A DNA stretch of 64,000 nt from JANXXV01 sp038230275 (GCA_038230275.1 JBBRNO010000002.1:1-64000); one strand, 5' to 3'; positions 7,837 to 16,256 are shown, counted from the first letter of the stretch. The notes: generated by a model not told the origin, from the sequence alone. Numbers and translations are program-made.

Positions 7837-9452
7837 GTTGCACCTGCCAACGAGGCTTCATACATCGCTTTCACCTGATCGATGTCGTCGCATTCGGCGG
7901 CAGTTTTATCCTGCCGCCAGCGCACGATGCGGGGGAAGCGTAGCGCGTAGCCGCTCTTATGCCGGGGACTTTTCTGCACGCCATCGAAGGCAACCTCCAG
8001 AACCACTTCGGGCTTCACCAGCGTTACGCGGCCAAACCGGTCCAGCGCCGCCGCCCGGAAGATGCGAGTCAGTTCCTTTATTTCCTGGTCGGTGAGGCCC
8101 GAATACGCTTTCCCCACGTTGACAAACTGATCGCCGGAACGAACGGCGAATGTGTAATCGGAGAGCACCGTGGCTCGCCGCCCATGCCCCTGTTCGGCCG
8201 CGGTCACCACAACATCCAGTGTTCCGTAGGGGCGTTTCACTTTCTTCCATGTTCCGCTGCGCCGGCCCGGCTCGTAGATGCTGCCGAAACGCTTCAGCAC
8301 CAGCCCCTCGTTACCGCGCGCGCGGGCCTGCTCAAAATACCGGTCGACATCCGCAGTGGATTTCGCCGTGTACTGCGTAGAGATCAGCAGTGGGGGTGGC
8401 GCGTCTTGCAGCACGGCCTCCAACTGAGTCCGCCGCTCCTCCATGGCAACATCAACCAGCATCTTACCGTCGCGATAAAGCAAATCGTACGCCACGAAGA
8501 CTACCGGAATTTCAGTCTGCATCGCCGCGGTAACCTTCTTCCGCGCGATGCGCTGTTGAAGCACCGTGAAGGCCAGCGCCCGGTTATTGCGCCATGCCAG
8601 AATCTCGCCATCGAATACCGCGCGCCCTTCAATGCACTGCATCGCCGCGGACAGTTCGGGAAAAGCGCCCGTCACCTCCTCCATGCCGCGACTGAAGATC
8701 ATCACCCGGCCGTGGTCAACGTGCACCTGCGAACGAATCCCGTCGAACTTGTCTTCCACCCACCAATTCTCCGGGTCCGCTAAATCAGCGAGCGCCTCCA
8801 ACGGCTTGGCCAACATGAAGTCCATAGGATGAAACAGCCGCGCCTCAATCTCATGCACCAATCCGCGCCGCGCCGCCAGCGCAATGGCCGCCAGATCGCC
8901 AATGCGATTGTTCGCCTGCCGGATGGCGTCATGAGGCGTCCCGGTGGCCAGCGCGACGGCCTCCTCCAACAATTTACTCTGCAATCCGATGCGCAAATTC
9001 CCGGTAATGATCTTTACGAAATACTTGATGGTGGCTGGCCGGTATTTCGCGAACACCTGCCGCAGCAGCTCCACCTTATCCGCGGTACGGCGCGCCTTGT
9101 ACAGCCGCGCGTATAAGAATTCGGCGTCTGCCAGACTCAATGCTTCGTTGCTGGTTTTCCCTTGCAACAGCAGCCCAATGGTTTCTCCGCTGTCGCCCAC
9201 TTCGCGATAGCAGAGGCCTAGAATGTGCGGCTCCCAACCGGAAACCTGCAGCACGGCTTCGCGCATGGTGGCATACCCGACAGAGAACTTCTTTCCACTG
9301 GGGACAGCAATCGGCCCGGACGATAGGAATCGCACCGCACGTTCCAGATCGATGTCGGAAAGGGTGCGGAAATAATCGCCCAGCGCGCCGATTTTCCGCA
9401 GTCGTGACGCGTACTTCGCCACCCGTTCACACGCTGCAGCCAAAGCGTCCAT
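7833..9452 (-). CDS. ATP-dependent DNA ligase, ligase-associated repair operon type
   Basis: A 539-residue ATP-dependent DNA ligase. The nucleotidyltransferase motif I reads VEDKFDGIR with the adenylated lysine at about K235, and motif V-like KVKRPYGTLD follows. The N-terminal 200 residues are the DNA-binding domain, and the C-terminal part is an OB fold. It is an additional ligase to the NAD-dependent LigA expected elsewhere in the genome. Its start overlaps the exonuclease stop by 1 bp and its stop overlaps the helicase start by 4 bp. Confidence 0.92.
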   Translation of the reverse strand: MDALAAACERVAKYASRLRKIGALGDYFRTLSDIDLERAVRFLSSGPIAVPSGKKFSVGYATMREAVLQVSGWEPHILGLCYREVGDSGETIGLLLQGKTSNEALSLADAEFLYARLYKARRTADKVELLRQVFAKYRPATIKYFVKIITGNLRIGLQSKLLEEAVALATGTPHDAIRQANNRIGDLAAIALAARRGLVHEIEARLFHPMDFMLAKPLEALADLADPENWWVEDKFDGIRSQVHVDHGRVMIFSRGMEEVTGAFPELSAAMQCIEGRAVFDGEILAWRNNRALAFTVLQQRIARKKVTAAMQTEIPVVFVAYDLLYRDGKMLVDVAMEERRTQLEAVLQDAPPPLLISTQYTAKSTADVDRYFEQARARGNEGLVLKRFGSIYEPGRRSGTWKKVKRPYGTLDVVVTAAEQGHGRRATVLSDYTFAVRSGDQFVNVGKAYSGLTDQEIKELTRIFRAAALDRFGRVTLVKPEVVLEVAFDGVQKSPRHKSGYALRFPRIVRWRQDKTAAECDDIDQVKAMYEASLAGAT

Positions 9453-10453
9453 CAGCCCGCCGCAGCCTCGTCCGCTTCAGAGCGCGCGGCCAGGGCCAGC
9501 GGCGCACGGGCCCGAATGCCGCGCTGGTTTAGAATGCTAGCGAACGCTTCGGTATAGCCGTGCACAACGTCCACTTCGACTGCGCCAGACCGCTCCACCA
9601 GCAGCAGCAACTCATCGAAGCCGGCATGGTCTGAGTAGGGAATCAATTCCTCGGCGCCGGCCCGAGCGCGCGCATTGTCCAAGGCAGCCCAACCGGAAAC
9701 ATAGGCCAATCGGGTATTCTTGCCGCTGGCCTCAAGTGTGGCGCGGAAATTCGGCACTACTACGAGTGCCTTCCCCGCCGTTTCTTTCGCCGCATAGGGC
9801 GTCCAACCAGGAAATGAATAGCCCGCCGATTCGTAAACCGGGATCATGCGGGCGATGGAACCGTGCACCGCCGTAGGTATCGCCGCCTGGCAAAGCGCAT
9901 AGAGGATTTCTTGTCCCCGGCCGAGCGGATATCCAGTAAATACCGGCGCAATTCCTTCCGCCAAACTCTCGCGGGCGAACGAGACAATCCGCTCGCAAGC
10001 CTCGTCCCGGCCCAGAAACCGGTATATTGGCAGTCCGAAAGTGGATTCAATAATCAACCGGTCGCAAGGCACCACCTCCGTAGGTGAGCCACAGATGGGC
10101 GCGCGCAGCTTGATATCGCCGGTGTAAACAATCCGCTCGCCCTGCCACTCAATCAGAAGCTGTGCCGCGCCCACAATGTGACTAGCCGGGTAGGCGGTCA
10201 ATCGGGCGCCGTTAAAATCCATAGACTGCCCGTAGTCCAACGATCGCAGTTCCTGAGGCGTGCCCGCATCCTCTGGCCAGCGCAATCGGTAAATGCGCAG
10301 CGTGGCGGTTGTGGCAATCACTTTACTATGCAGACCTCGCGCGTGATCGCTATGGCCGTGGGAAATCCACGAATTCCCACAGGCATTCTGCGGATCGAGC
10401 CAGAGATCGATCTCCGGCAAATGCATGCCCTTCGCTGTGAAGTCAACTCTCAT
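9452..10453 (-). CDS. Ligase-associated DNA damage response exonuclease, metallo-beta-lactamase fold
   Basis: A 333-residue metallo-beta-lactamase/beta-CASP protein. The metal motif SHGHSDHARG supplies H32, H34, D36 and H37; later metal ligands are visible in the YTGDIK segment and in IPYSDHAGF. Related proteins (YSH1/CPSF-like, SNM1-like) cleave nucleic acids. It is the promoter-proximal gene of the repair operon, followed by ligase, helicase and phosphoesterase. The ATG at 10453 lies 8 bp after one arm of an 11-bp inverted repeat that is mirrored in front of the divergent redoxin gene. Confidence 0.9.
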   Translation of the reverse strand: MRVDFTAKGMHLPEIDLWLDPQNACGNSWISHGHSDHARGLHSKVIATTATLRIYRLRWPEDAGTPQELRSLDYGQSMDFNGARLTAYPASHIVGAAQLLIEWQGERIVYTGDIKLRAPICGSPTEVVPCDRLIIESTFGLPIYRFLGRDEACERIVSFARESLAEGIAPVFTGYPLGRGQEILYALCQAAIPTAVHGSIARMIPVYESAGYSFPGWTPYAAKETAGKALVVVPNFRATLEASGKNTRLAYVSGWAALDNARARAGAEELIPYSDHAGFDELLLLVERSGAVEVDVVHGYTEAFASILNQRGIRARAPLALAARSEADEAAAG

Positions 10454-10461
10454 GGCGCCTG

Positions 10462-10548
10462 TTTGTTAGATGATATGATTCGCACAAGATTCCAAATGAT
10501 TCCGCGGAAGAAAATCACGCCTTTCGGCGCCGTTTAGCATCTAACAAA
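10462..10548. repeat. 11-bp perfect inverted repeat spanning a divergent promoter region
   Basis: TTTGTTAGATG at 10462-10472 is the exact reverse complement of CATCTAACAAA at 10538-10548. The arms sit just upstream of the two divergent start codons (ATG at 10453 on minus, ATG at 10558 on plus), so both transcripts would carry CATCTAACAAA about 9 nt before their start codons. It could be a pair of operator half-sites, a duplicated leader element, or the ends of a small mobile element; no target duplication is obvious. Confidence 0.5.
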
Positions 10549-10557
10549 GTACGTACG

Positions 10558-11517
10558 ATGACAACAGCGAAATCTCCTGTTTGGATGCAGTACTTACTAT
10601 GGGCGGCGGCCGTCTATAACATCGCTTGGGGAGCCTTCGTCGTCCTGTTTCCACTGCAGCCTTTCCAGTGGGCCGGACTGCCCGCACCGAACTACCCGGA
10701 ACTTTGGCAGTGCATCGGAATGATCGTCGGCGTCTATGGCGTCGCTTATGCGGCAGCGGCCGGTCATCCGTATCGCCATTGGCCGGTAGTCTTCGCCGGA
10801 CTTCTCGGCAAGATTCTGGGACCGATCGGATTTATCAACGCCGCCATGCATGGCCGGTTACCCTGGAAGGCCGGTTGGGTTTGCGTCGCGAACGATCTAA
10901 TCTGGTGGATTCCGTTTATCTTCATCCTCGCCGGCGCCTATCGGGCCTATCTTGGCAGCCGGCGCGCTCTCGCCCCGGAAGTGCTTCAGTTCGCTCTCCG
11001 GACAAAGGTACACGGCGGCGCGACTATCGCCCAGCTCTCCAAATCTTCGCCCGTTCTGCTGGTTTTCCTGCGCCATGCGGGCTGCACATTTTGCCGGGAG
11101 ACGCTGGCTGACATTGCCGAGCAACGCCACTCCATTGAGGCCGGCGGCACCAGGGTGGTGCTGGTTCATATGGGCGGCGAAGAACACGCGGTCAAATATT
11201 TCCAACACTACGGTCTGCAGGACCTGATGCGGATTAGCGATCCGAATCAAGCTCTATATCGCGCATTTGGCTTGGGTCGCGGCAATCTTTTCAGCTTATT
11301 TGGACCAAAGGTCTGGTTACGTGGTTTTCAGGCGGCGATCCTGCGGCGTCACGGCATCGGCCGGTTGGTAGGGGACGGTTTCCAAATGCCTGGGGTATTC
11401 CTGGTATTTCACGGCGAAGTGCTGCGCAGCTATCGCCATCAGAGTGTCGCGGACCGCCCCTTGTACAGCCGCTTCGTGGACGAAGAGCCCCACTCCCGCG
11501 CCACCGTGCAATCATAA
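10558..11517 (+). CDS. Membrane-anchored redoxin (peroxiredoxin-like, SelL-related) fusion protein
   Basis: A 319-residue protein of two parts. Residues 1-135 contain four predicted membrane helices (about 10-35, 50-70, 76-97, 110-130) with many Trp residues. Residues 145-310 are a thioredoxin-fold domain with FLRHAGCTFCRE, giving a CxxC pair at C176 and C179, as in the peroxiredoxin-like/SelL-related family; GDGFQMPGVFLV later matches the usual cis-Pro region. It would reduce peroxides or thiols at the membrane. It starts a plus-strand run with the site-2 protease gene 37 bp after its stop. Substrate and electron donor are unknown. Confidence 0.75.
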   Translation: MTTAKSPVWMQYLLWAAAVYNIAWGAFVVLFPLQPFQWAGLPAPNYPELWQCIGMIVGVYGVAYAAAAGHPYRHWPVVFAGLLGKILGPIGFINAAMHGRLPWKAGWVCVANDLIWWIPFIFILAGAYRAYLGSRRALAPEVLQFALRTKVHGGATIAQLSKSSPVLLVFLRHAGCTFCRETLADIAEQRHSIEAGGTRVVLVHMGGEEHAVKYFQHYGLQDLMRISDPNQALYRAFGLGRGNLFSLFGPKVWLRGFQAAILRRHGIGRLVGDGFQMPGVFLVFHGEVLRSYRHQSVADRPLYSRFVDEEPHSRATVQS

Positions 11518-11554
11518 GATAGCACCCTGCTATCGTCAAGGAAGCCAGGCAGAA

Positions 11555-12694
11555 ATGCAGCCTACGTTGCCACCATCCGACTCATCCGCCGGGAACCAGA
11601 AGCCCACAGCTTCAGGAACCGCGGGATCTTTTCGTCTGTTTGGAATACCTATCCGGCTGCACTTCACTTTCCTGTTGCTGCTTGTCTTCATCGTCGCCAC
11701 CGGCCTTAGCGGCGGACAGTCGTCCTTGGTAAATGCCGCCTACATTCTGGCGCTCTTTGTATCCGTTTTGCTGCATGAATTGGGGCATGTGGCTGTTTCC
11801 CGTAAGTTCGGTATCGGGACCAAAGAGATTGTGATGTATCCCATCGGCGGCGTCTCCGTCATGGAGCGGGATCCGGCGCCGGCGGCGGAGCTTTGGATCT
11901 CACTCGCAGGCCCGCTGGTGAATCTCTCCATCGCGCTCGCACTTTGGGCTTGGCTTTATTTCTCCGGCTACCCGATTTCGGTGGAAATGCTGGGCAAAGC
12001 ATCGGATTCGAACCTATTGGAACGAATCGCCCTGGGCAACCTGATCCTCGGGCTGTTCAACCTCATTCCTGCATTCCCAATGGACGGCGGCCGGGTATTA
12101 CGAGCCTACCTGGCCCGCTCCAGATCGCTTCAGGATGCCACCCGGATCGCAGCCGCAGCCGGCCGCTTCCTGGCTATTTCCATGCTTTTTACCGGGCTTT
12201 TGAGCGGCCAGTATTTCCTGATGTTCATCGCGGTTTTCGTCTATCTTGGCGCCGAACAGGAAAACGCATCGGTAATGGGCCGCGCTCTCACCCAGGGCAT
12301 TCCCGTCCGTGCCGCGATGATTACCGAATTCCACACACTGTCGCATGGCAACTCGATACGCGACGCCGCCAACCTGCTGCTCTCCACCTCGCAACAGGAT
12401 TTCCCGGTAGTTCTCGGAGAGCAGGTGATCGGGCTGCTGGGGCGCAATGCGCTGCTGCAAGGAATGGCGCACCAGGGCGCCGAAGCTTATGTAGCCGGTG
12501 TGATGGATCGGAACTTCACCGCAATTAAGCCCGACATGGATTTAGCCGAAGCGATGCCCATCGTACTGCAGGCCGGTTCCTGCGCTCTGGTGATGGAAGA
12601 TGGCCATCTGCTGGGCCTGCTCACCCGCGAAAATCTCACTGAGTTTCTGCTGCTACGCCGGTCCGGCATGGAGCCCATGACTAGCCGCGTCTAA
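11555..12694 (+). CDS. Site-2 protease family metallopeptidase (M50) with CBS domain pair
   Basis: A 379-residue intramembrane metalloprotease. The zinc motif HELGH is at 74-78, and the third ligand motif NLIPAFPMDGGR lies near 169-180 (D177). About five hydrophobic helices cover residues 33-225. The C-terminal 150 residues form two CBS repeats, which in this subgroup of M50 proteins may bind nucleotides and regulate the protease. The start at 11555 was preferred over an upstream one at 11444, which would overlap the redoxin gene; AGGAAG lies 12 nt upstream. The substrate cannot be told from context; anti-sigma factors are the common target in the family. Confidence 0.88.
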   Translation: MQPTLPPSDSSAGNQKPTASGTAGSFRLFGIPIRLHFTFLLLLVFIVATGLSGGQSSLVNAAYILALFVSVLLHELGHVAVSRKFGIGTKEIVMYPIGGVSVMERDPAPAAELWISLAGPLVNLSIALALWAWLYFSGYPISVEMLGKASDSNLLERIALGNLILGLFNLIPAFPMDGGRVLRAYLARSRSLQDATRIAAAAGRFLAISMLFTGLLSGQYFLMFIAVFVYLGAEQENASVMGRALTQGIPVRAAMITEFHTLSHGNSIRDAANLLLSTSQQDFPVVLGEQVIGLLGRNALLQGMAHQGAEAYVAGVMDRNFTAIKPDMDLAEAMPIVLQAGSCALVMEDGHLLGLLTRENLTEFLLLRRSGMEPMTSRV

Positions 12695-12720
12695 ACCATG
12701 CTGAGCCGCATCTGATTAAC

Positions 12721-14037
12721 ATGGCGCACAAAGTTGTCATTCTTGGCGGGGGCTTCGGTGGTCTCTATACGGGAAAGGCACTGGGTAGCGCTGCGCTGGA
12801 AGTCACCCTGGTGGATCGCCGCAACTTCCATCTGTTCCAGCCACTGCTCTATCAGGTGGCAACCGGATCTCTTGCGCCCGGCGAAATAGCCGCGCCGCTG
12901 CGCTCCATTTTCAGCTCGTACAAGAACACCCAGGTGCTTTTAGGAGAGGCGGTTGATATTGACCCCGTTGCGCGAAAGCTACTCCTTGCCGACGCCGAAG
13001 TGCCCTACGACACGCTGGTAGTGGCGACCGGCGCTGAAAATCACTACTTCGGCAACACCGCTTGGGAACACTTTGCACCCGGCCTGAAGACCATTGAAGA
13101 CGCCACCCGCATCCGGCACAAGATTCTGTACGCCTTCGAAGCCGCTGAGAAAGAGCACGATCCGGAGACGCGCCGCGCCTGGTTGACATTCGTTGTCGTT
13201 GGGGCAGGACCGACGGGCGTTGAGCTGGCAGGCGCTTTGGGCGAAATCGCGAACGATGTGTTGAAGAACGACTTCCGCTCCATTTGCCCCGCCGACGCGC
13301 GCATCCTGTTACTAGACGGTTCGCCGCGAGTACTGCCCCCTTTCGACCCCACATTGTCTGCCGCGGCGGAGCGTTCGCTGATAAGCCTGGGCGTGCGTTC
13401 CCGCACCGGCGTCCGTGTGACGGCAATTGACGAACACGGCGTCTCGATCCACTCCGAGCGCGGAGACGAGCGCATCGATTCCCGCACCGTTCTTTGGGCA
13501 GCCGGCGTACAAGGCTCAGCCTTCGGAGGCATACTCGCCGGACGGCTGGGCATCGAACTCGACCGCGGCAAGCGCATCCCGGTAAACTCCGATTGCACCG
13601 TCCCTGGGCATCCTGAAATATTCGTGATCGGCGATCTCGCCAATTTTCGCGATCCGGACGGAAAGACGCTGCCAGGGGTAGCGCCCACTGCTATGCAAGA
13701 AGGCAGCTACGTGGCGGATCTGATCAAGAAGCGTCTCGCGGGACAGACAGCGAAACCGTTCCGCTATATCAATAAAGGGAATCTGGCGGTAATCGGACGG
13801 GCCGCCGCCGTAGCTGAAATCGCCGGACTGAAGTTCAGCGGGCTCATCGCGTGGCTGCTCTGGTTGTTCATCCACCTGATGTACCTGGTGAACTTTCAAA
13901 ATCGCATCCTGGTGTTTATCCAGTGGGGCTTTAGCTACCTGACATTCAACCGTGGCGCGCGGCTGATTACGGGCGAGCGGGAACCCACCGAACAAGAGCG
14001 GCAAATTCTGAAACTGCGCGCCAATACGCCGAAGTAA
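12721..14037 (+). CDS. ndh: Type II NADH dehydrogenase (NDH-2), FAD-dependent
   Basis: A 438-residue pyridine nucleotide-disulfide oxidoreductase. The FAD-binding GGGFGG is at 9-14, the NAD-binding VVGAGPTGVELAG is at about 159-171, and the second FAD motif is FVIGDLA. NRRNFHLFQPLLYQVATG is typical of NDH-2 and related proteins. Near the C terminus (about 365-405) a hydrophobic stretch rich in Leu/Trp would bind the membrane. It passes electrons from NADH to quinone without pumping protons. It lies 26 bp after the site-2 protease gene in the same direction. Confidence 0.92.
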   Translation: MAHKVVILGGGFGGLYTGKALGSAALEVTLVDRRNFHLFQPLLYQVATGSLAPGEIAAPLRSIFSSYKNTQVLLGEAVDIDPVARKLLLADAEVPYDTLVVATGAENHYFGNTAWEHFAPGLKTIEDATRIRHKILYAFEAAEKEHDPETRRAWLTFVVVGAGPTGVELAGALGEIANDVLKNDFRSICPADARILLLDGSPRVLPPFDPTLSAAAERSLISLGVRSRTGVRVTAIDEHGVSIHSERGDERIDSRTVLWAAGVQGSAFGGILAGRLGIELDRGKRIPVNSDCTVPGHPEIFVIGDLANFRDPDGKTLPGVAPTAMQEGSYVADLIKKRLAGQTAKPFRYINKGNLAVIGRAAAVAEIAGLKFSGLIAWLLWLFIHLMYLVNFQNRILVFIQWGFSYLTFNRGARLITGEREPTEQERQILKLRANTPK

Positions 14038-14097
14038 GAACGGCGCCGCGGCGGCACAAGGGTCAGGGAGTTCCCTTCGCACAACATCCGCGTTGGA

Positions 14098-14356
14098 CTA
14101 CTGCGAATGCGAAACGCCGCCTTCCAGTTCCTGGTTGATGTTTCGGGCTCCATGAAGAATCCGGAGTATCTTCAATGGCCGGCCGTATCAAGAAGCGAAC
14201 GGGAAGTTCGGTCAAGTCCTTACGTGCATGCGCGTGCGAGGGTGTCTTGGCCCGAAACGCACAAGCGCCATGCATGGCGTCTTCCACCTTGTCCGCAGTA
14301 TCCACCCTATCGATTAGGTCCGCCATGGCCTTCGTCCCCAGGGCGCAACGGATCAT
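14098..14356 (-). pseudogene. Degenerate ParE/RelE-family toxin gene
   Basis: The frame from the ATG at 14356 reads MIRCALGTKAMADLID, then ARKDLTELPVRF, both typical of ParE toxins, but the middle is about 15 residues short. After PVRF the original frame is lost; another frame of the same strand continues with YGRPLKILRILHGARN and INQELE, the usual ParE C terminus, to a TAG at 14098-14100. An internal deletion plus a frameshift therefore inactivate the toxin. The ATGA overlap with the antitoxin gene is intact. Confidence 0.8.
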
Positions 14357-14625
14357 GCCGGCCGGTGGTGTTTCTTCCAATCCTCTTTGAACAGCCGCAC
14401 CTCGGCGCGAACGGTTTCCCCATCGGTCAATTCGCCTCTTTGTGCTTCTTCCCAGCCTTCCTGAATCTGGAAAGCAACCTCATCCCGGTTATCGGCCAGC
14501 CAGTCTTCTTCGGCGCAGAGGAACTCCACTGCGCGCTCGATGACCTCCTCGGCACTGGAAAATGCACCGGTTTGTAGGCGCTTCCGGATGAGCGCCTCTA
14601 TCTCGGGTTTGAGTTCGACGGTCAT
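14353..14625 (-). CDS. ParD-like antitoxin
   Basis: A 90-residue protein starting at the ATG at 14625 with a ribbon-helix-helix region (MTVELKPEIEALIRKRLQTG, then FSSAEEVIERAVEFL), as in ParD antitoxins. The acidic, Trp-containing C-terminal half would wrap the toxin. Its stop overlaps the start of the broken toxin gene by 4 bp. Since the toxin is inactive, the antitoxin would now be an orphan; its DNA-binding half may still autoregulate or protect against related toxins. Confidence 0.82.
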   Translation of the reverse strand: MTVELKPEIEALIRKRLQTGAFSSAEEVIERAVEFLCAEEDWLADNRDEVAFQIQEGWEEAQRGELTDGETVRAEVRLFKEDWKKHHRPA

Positions 14626-14642
14626 GACGTCACCATACGTCA
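14625..14642. promoter_or_regulatory. Candidate ParD operator: TGACGT-N6-ACGTCA
   Basis: A perfect 6-bp inverted repeat with a 6-bp spacer touches the ParD start codon. Ribbon-helix-helix antitoxins usually repress their own promoter through such symmetric sites, so this is a plausible autoregulatory operator. Inference from sequence and position only. Confidence 0.4.
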
Positions 14643-14661
14643 AGAACCAACGAGTGAGCAA

Positions 14662-14686
14662 GTCGATATCGTCCGTCGATATCGTC
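14662..14686. repeat. Tandem GTCGATATCGTC repeat, 13-bp period
   Basis: GTCGATATCGTC occurs at 14662-14673 and again at 14675-14686, separated by one base. Each copy contains the palindrome CGATATCG. The pair lies in the divergent interval between the antitoxin gene and the SirB1-like gene and may be a protein-binding site. No promoter elements could be assigned with confidence. Confidence 0.45.
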
Positions 14687-14758
14687 AGCGCAAATCTACA
14701 TTCGCGAATGGCCAAAACAAGTTGCCGCAAAATAGCACCGGTGCTATGCTACGGCGGA

Positions 14759-15577
14759 ATGGACGAGCTTCTCGATTTGCTCGCTCGCCGCAACGAGAGC
14801 GTTCCGCTTGACGTGGCTGCGCTGCAACTTGCCACTATTGAACATCCTGAGCTGGACCCGGTCCCCTATCTCGCGTTGCTCGATTCGCATGCGTCTGAAC
14901 TCGGCGAACGCGTCGACGCCGATACCAGTGGCGAGGACTTCGTACGGTTGTTGAATGAATATCTGGTGGAAGAACTCGGGTTCCAGGGCGACCAAGAGCA
15001 GTATTACAGCGCCTCCAACAGCTGCCTCAACATGGTGCTCACCGAACGGGTTGGAATCCCCATCACGCTCGCATTAGTCTACATGGAGATTGCACGCCGG
15101 CTCGACCGCCCGGTCTACGGCATCGGCCTGCCTGGTCATTTTCTGGTCCAGTACGACGATGGCGAGTTTTCCACATTCATCGATCCTTTCAACAGCGGTC
15201 GCCTATTGTTCGACCAGGAATGTCTGGAGCTGGCGAAACAAGTGACCGGCTACGACCTTTCGTCCGACAACTCCGTACTGCTGCCGGTGAGCAAGCGCCA
15301 TATCGCCATCCGCATGCTGAATAACCTGCGCGCGGTTTATTTCAAGCTGCAAGACCCGGCGAAATTGACCGCGGTGCTGGACTTGTTGATTACCGCTGAA
15401 CCCGCTGCCGCCGACGCATACAAACATCGCGGCATGTGCCGGTCGCGGATGGAGTTGTTCAAAGGGGCCAGAACCGACTTTGAAACCTACTTGCGTCTGG
15501 ACCCGAAAGCCCACGATCGAACCGAGGTGGAAGCCCAAATCGAACGGCTGAGGCGTTGGTTAGCCAAGCTGCACTAA
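14759..15577 (+). CDS. SirB1-family protein: transglutaminase-like domain plus TPR
   Basis: A 272-residue protein starting at the ATG at 14759. A transglutaminase-like core shows a candidate triad in family order: C89 in SASNSCLN, H127 in GLPGHFLV and D142 in FIDPFNSG. The C-terminal third (about 190-265) forms TPR-like helices. This is the SirB1/DUF1365-neighbour type of protein, widely conserved but not biochemically defined. The longer open frame upstream (from 14540) overlaps the antitoxin gene on the other strand and is not used. The next gene begins 38 bp after the stop. Confidence 0.82.
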   Translation: MDELLDLLARRNESVPLDVAALQLATIEHPELDPVPYLALLDSHASELGERVDADTSGEDFVRLLNEYLVEELGFQGDQEQYYSASNSCLNMVLTERVGIPITLALVYMEIARRLDRPVYGIGLPGHFLVQYDDGEFSTFIDPFNSGRLLFDQECLELAKQVTGYDLSSDNSVLLPVSKRHIAIRMLNNLRAVYFKLQDPAKLTAVLDLLITAEPAAADAYKHRGMCRSRMELFKGARTDFETYLRLDPKAHDRTEVEAQIERLRRWLAKLH

Positions 15578-15615
15578 AAATTAATAGCCGGATTTATCTT
15601 ACCGATAAGTTCGGT

Positions 15616-15903
15616 ATGCTCGAAGAAACTTTGTCAAGCGAAGTAATTGCCTCGCGTTTCAACCGCTTGGTCTATGAATTGCTGCGTGGAAAATTGAAGC
15701 GGAATTGTTTTCAACGGTGGGAAGTGGATCTACTTCTCGATATTGAGAGTTGCGACATGGGTCCGGGCGCCAAGCGCCAGGCATTGAAGCGATACCAACG
15801 AGCCGTCAGCCGCCAGCTGGAAAAAGGCGCCCACACACCATTCAAACTCTCCGAGTATCTGCACCGGGGCCGAAATGCTACCGATGCTATCCTGAAGGCG
15901 TAA
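15616..15903 (+). CDS. Conserved-looking small basic protein, unknown function
   Basis: A 95-residue, mostly helical and basic protein (RFNRLVYELLRGKLKRN, later YQRAVSRQLEKG, ending in HRGRNATDAILKA). No membrane segment or known motif was seen. The segment VDLLLDIESCDM is acidic and may pair with the basic helices. The ATG at 15616 is preferred; an upstream ATG at 15556 would overlap the SirB1-like gene. It lies 23 bp before yggX in the same direction and may be co-transcribed. Confidence 0.6.
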   Translation: MLEETLSSEVIASRFNRLVYELLRGKLKRNCFQRWEVDLLLDIESCDMGPGAKRQALKRYQRAVSRQLEKGAHTPFKLSEYLHRGRNATDAILKA

Positions 15904-15926
15904 CACGTTTTTCAGGAGAGTACTTC

Positions 15927-16256
15927 ATGGGATGTGGAAGTAGCGGTATTCCAATGCGGCCGGAAGAGAACACCAGCGGCCGCATGGTCAAGTGCGTCAA
16001 GTTCGGAAAAGAAATGCCAGGGCTGGATGAAGCGCCTTTCGACGGTCATCCGCTCGGCCTCAAGATCTACGAAAACGTCTCCAAAGAAGCGTGGAAACTG
16101 TGGCTTGAGCAGATGAAGATGATCATGAATGAGTATCGCTTGAACCTGGGCACGCCGGAATCTCAGGAATTCATTTTGCAGCAGATGGACAGTTATTTCT
16201 TCGGCGAAGGCGCTGCCCTTCCTCCGGGCTACGTCGCACCAAAATCCAAGAGCTAA
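15927..16256 (+). CDS. yggX: YggX-type Fe(II)-trafficking / oxidative damage protection protein, N-terminally extended
   Basis: The 109-residue protein contains the YggX core: MVKCVKFGKEMPGLDEAPF, then KIYENVSKEAWKLWLEQ and MIMNEYRLNL, ending with a short tail. YggX proteins protect Fe-S enzymes and may carry iron. A strong CAGGAGAG lies 6 nt before the ATG at 15927, so the protein has about 19 extra residues (MGCGSSGIPMRPEENTSGR) before the usual start; the alternative ATG at 15984 has no clear ribosome site. The extension adds a Cys. It converges with the ATP-grasp gene with a 4-bp overlap. Confidence 0.85.
   Translation: MGCGSSGIPMRPEENTSGRMVKCVKFGKEMPGLDEAPFDGHPLGLKIYENVSKEAWKLWLEQMKMIMNEYRLNLGTPESQEFILQQMDSYFFGEGAALPPGYVAPKSKS

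Noticed and set aside
11518..11534. Hairpin GATAGC-ACCCT-GCTATC after the redoxin stop
   Set aside because: The stem is short (6 bp) and no T-run follows, so it is not called a terminator; it may be chance.
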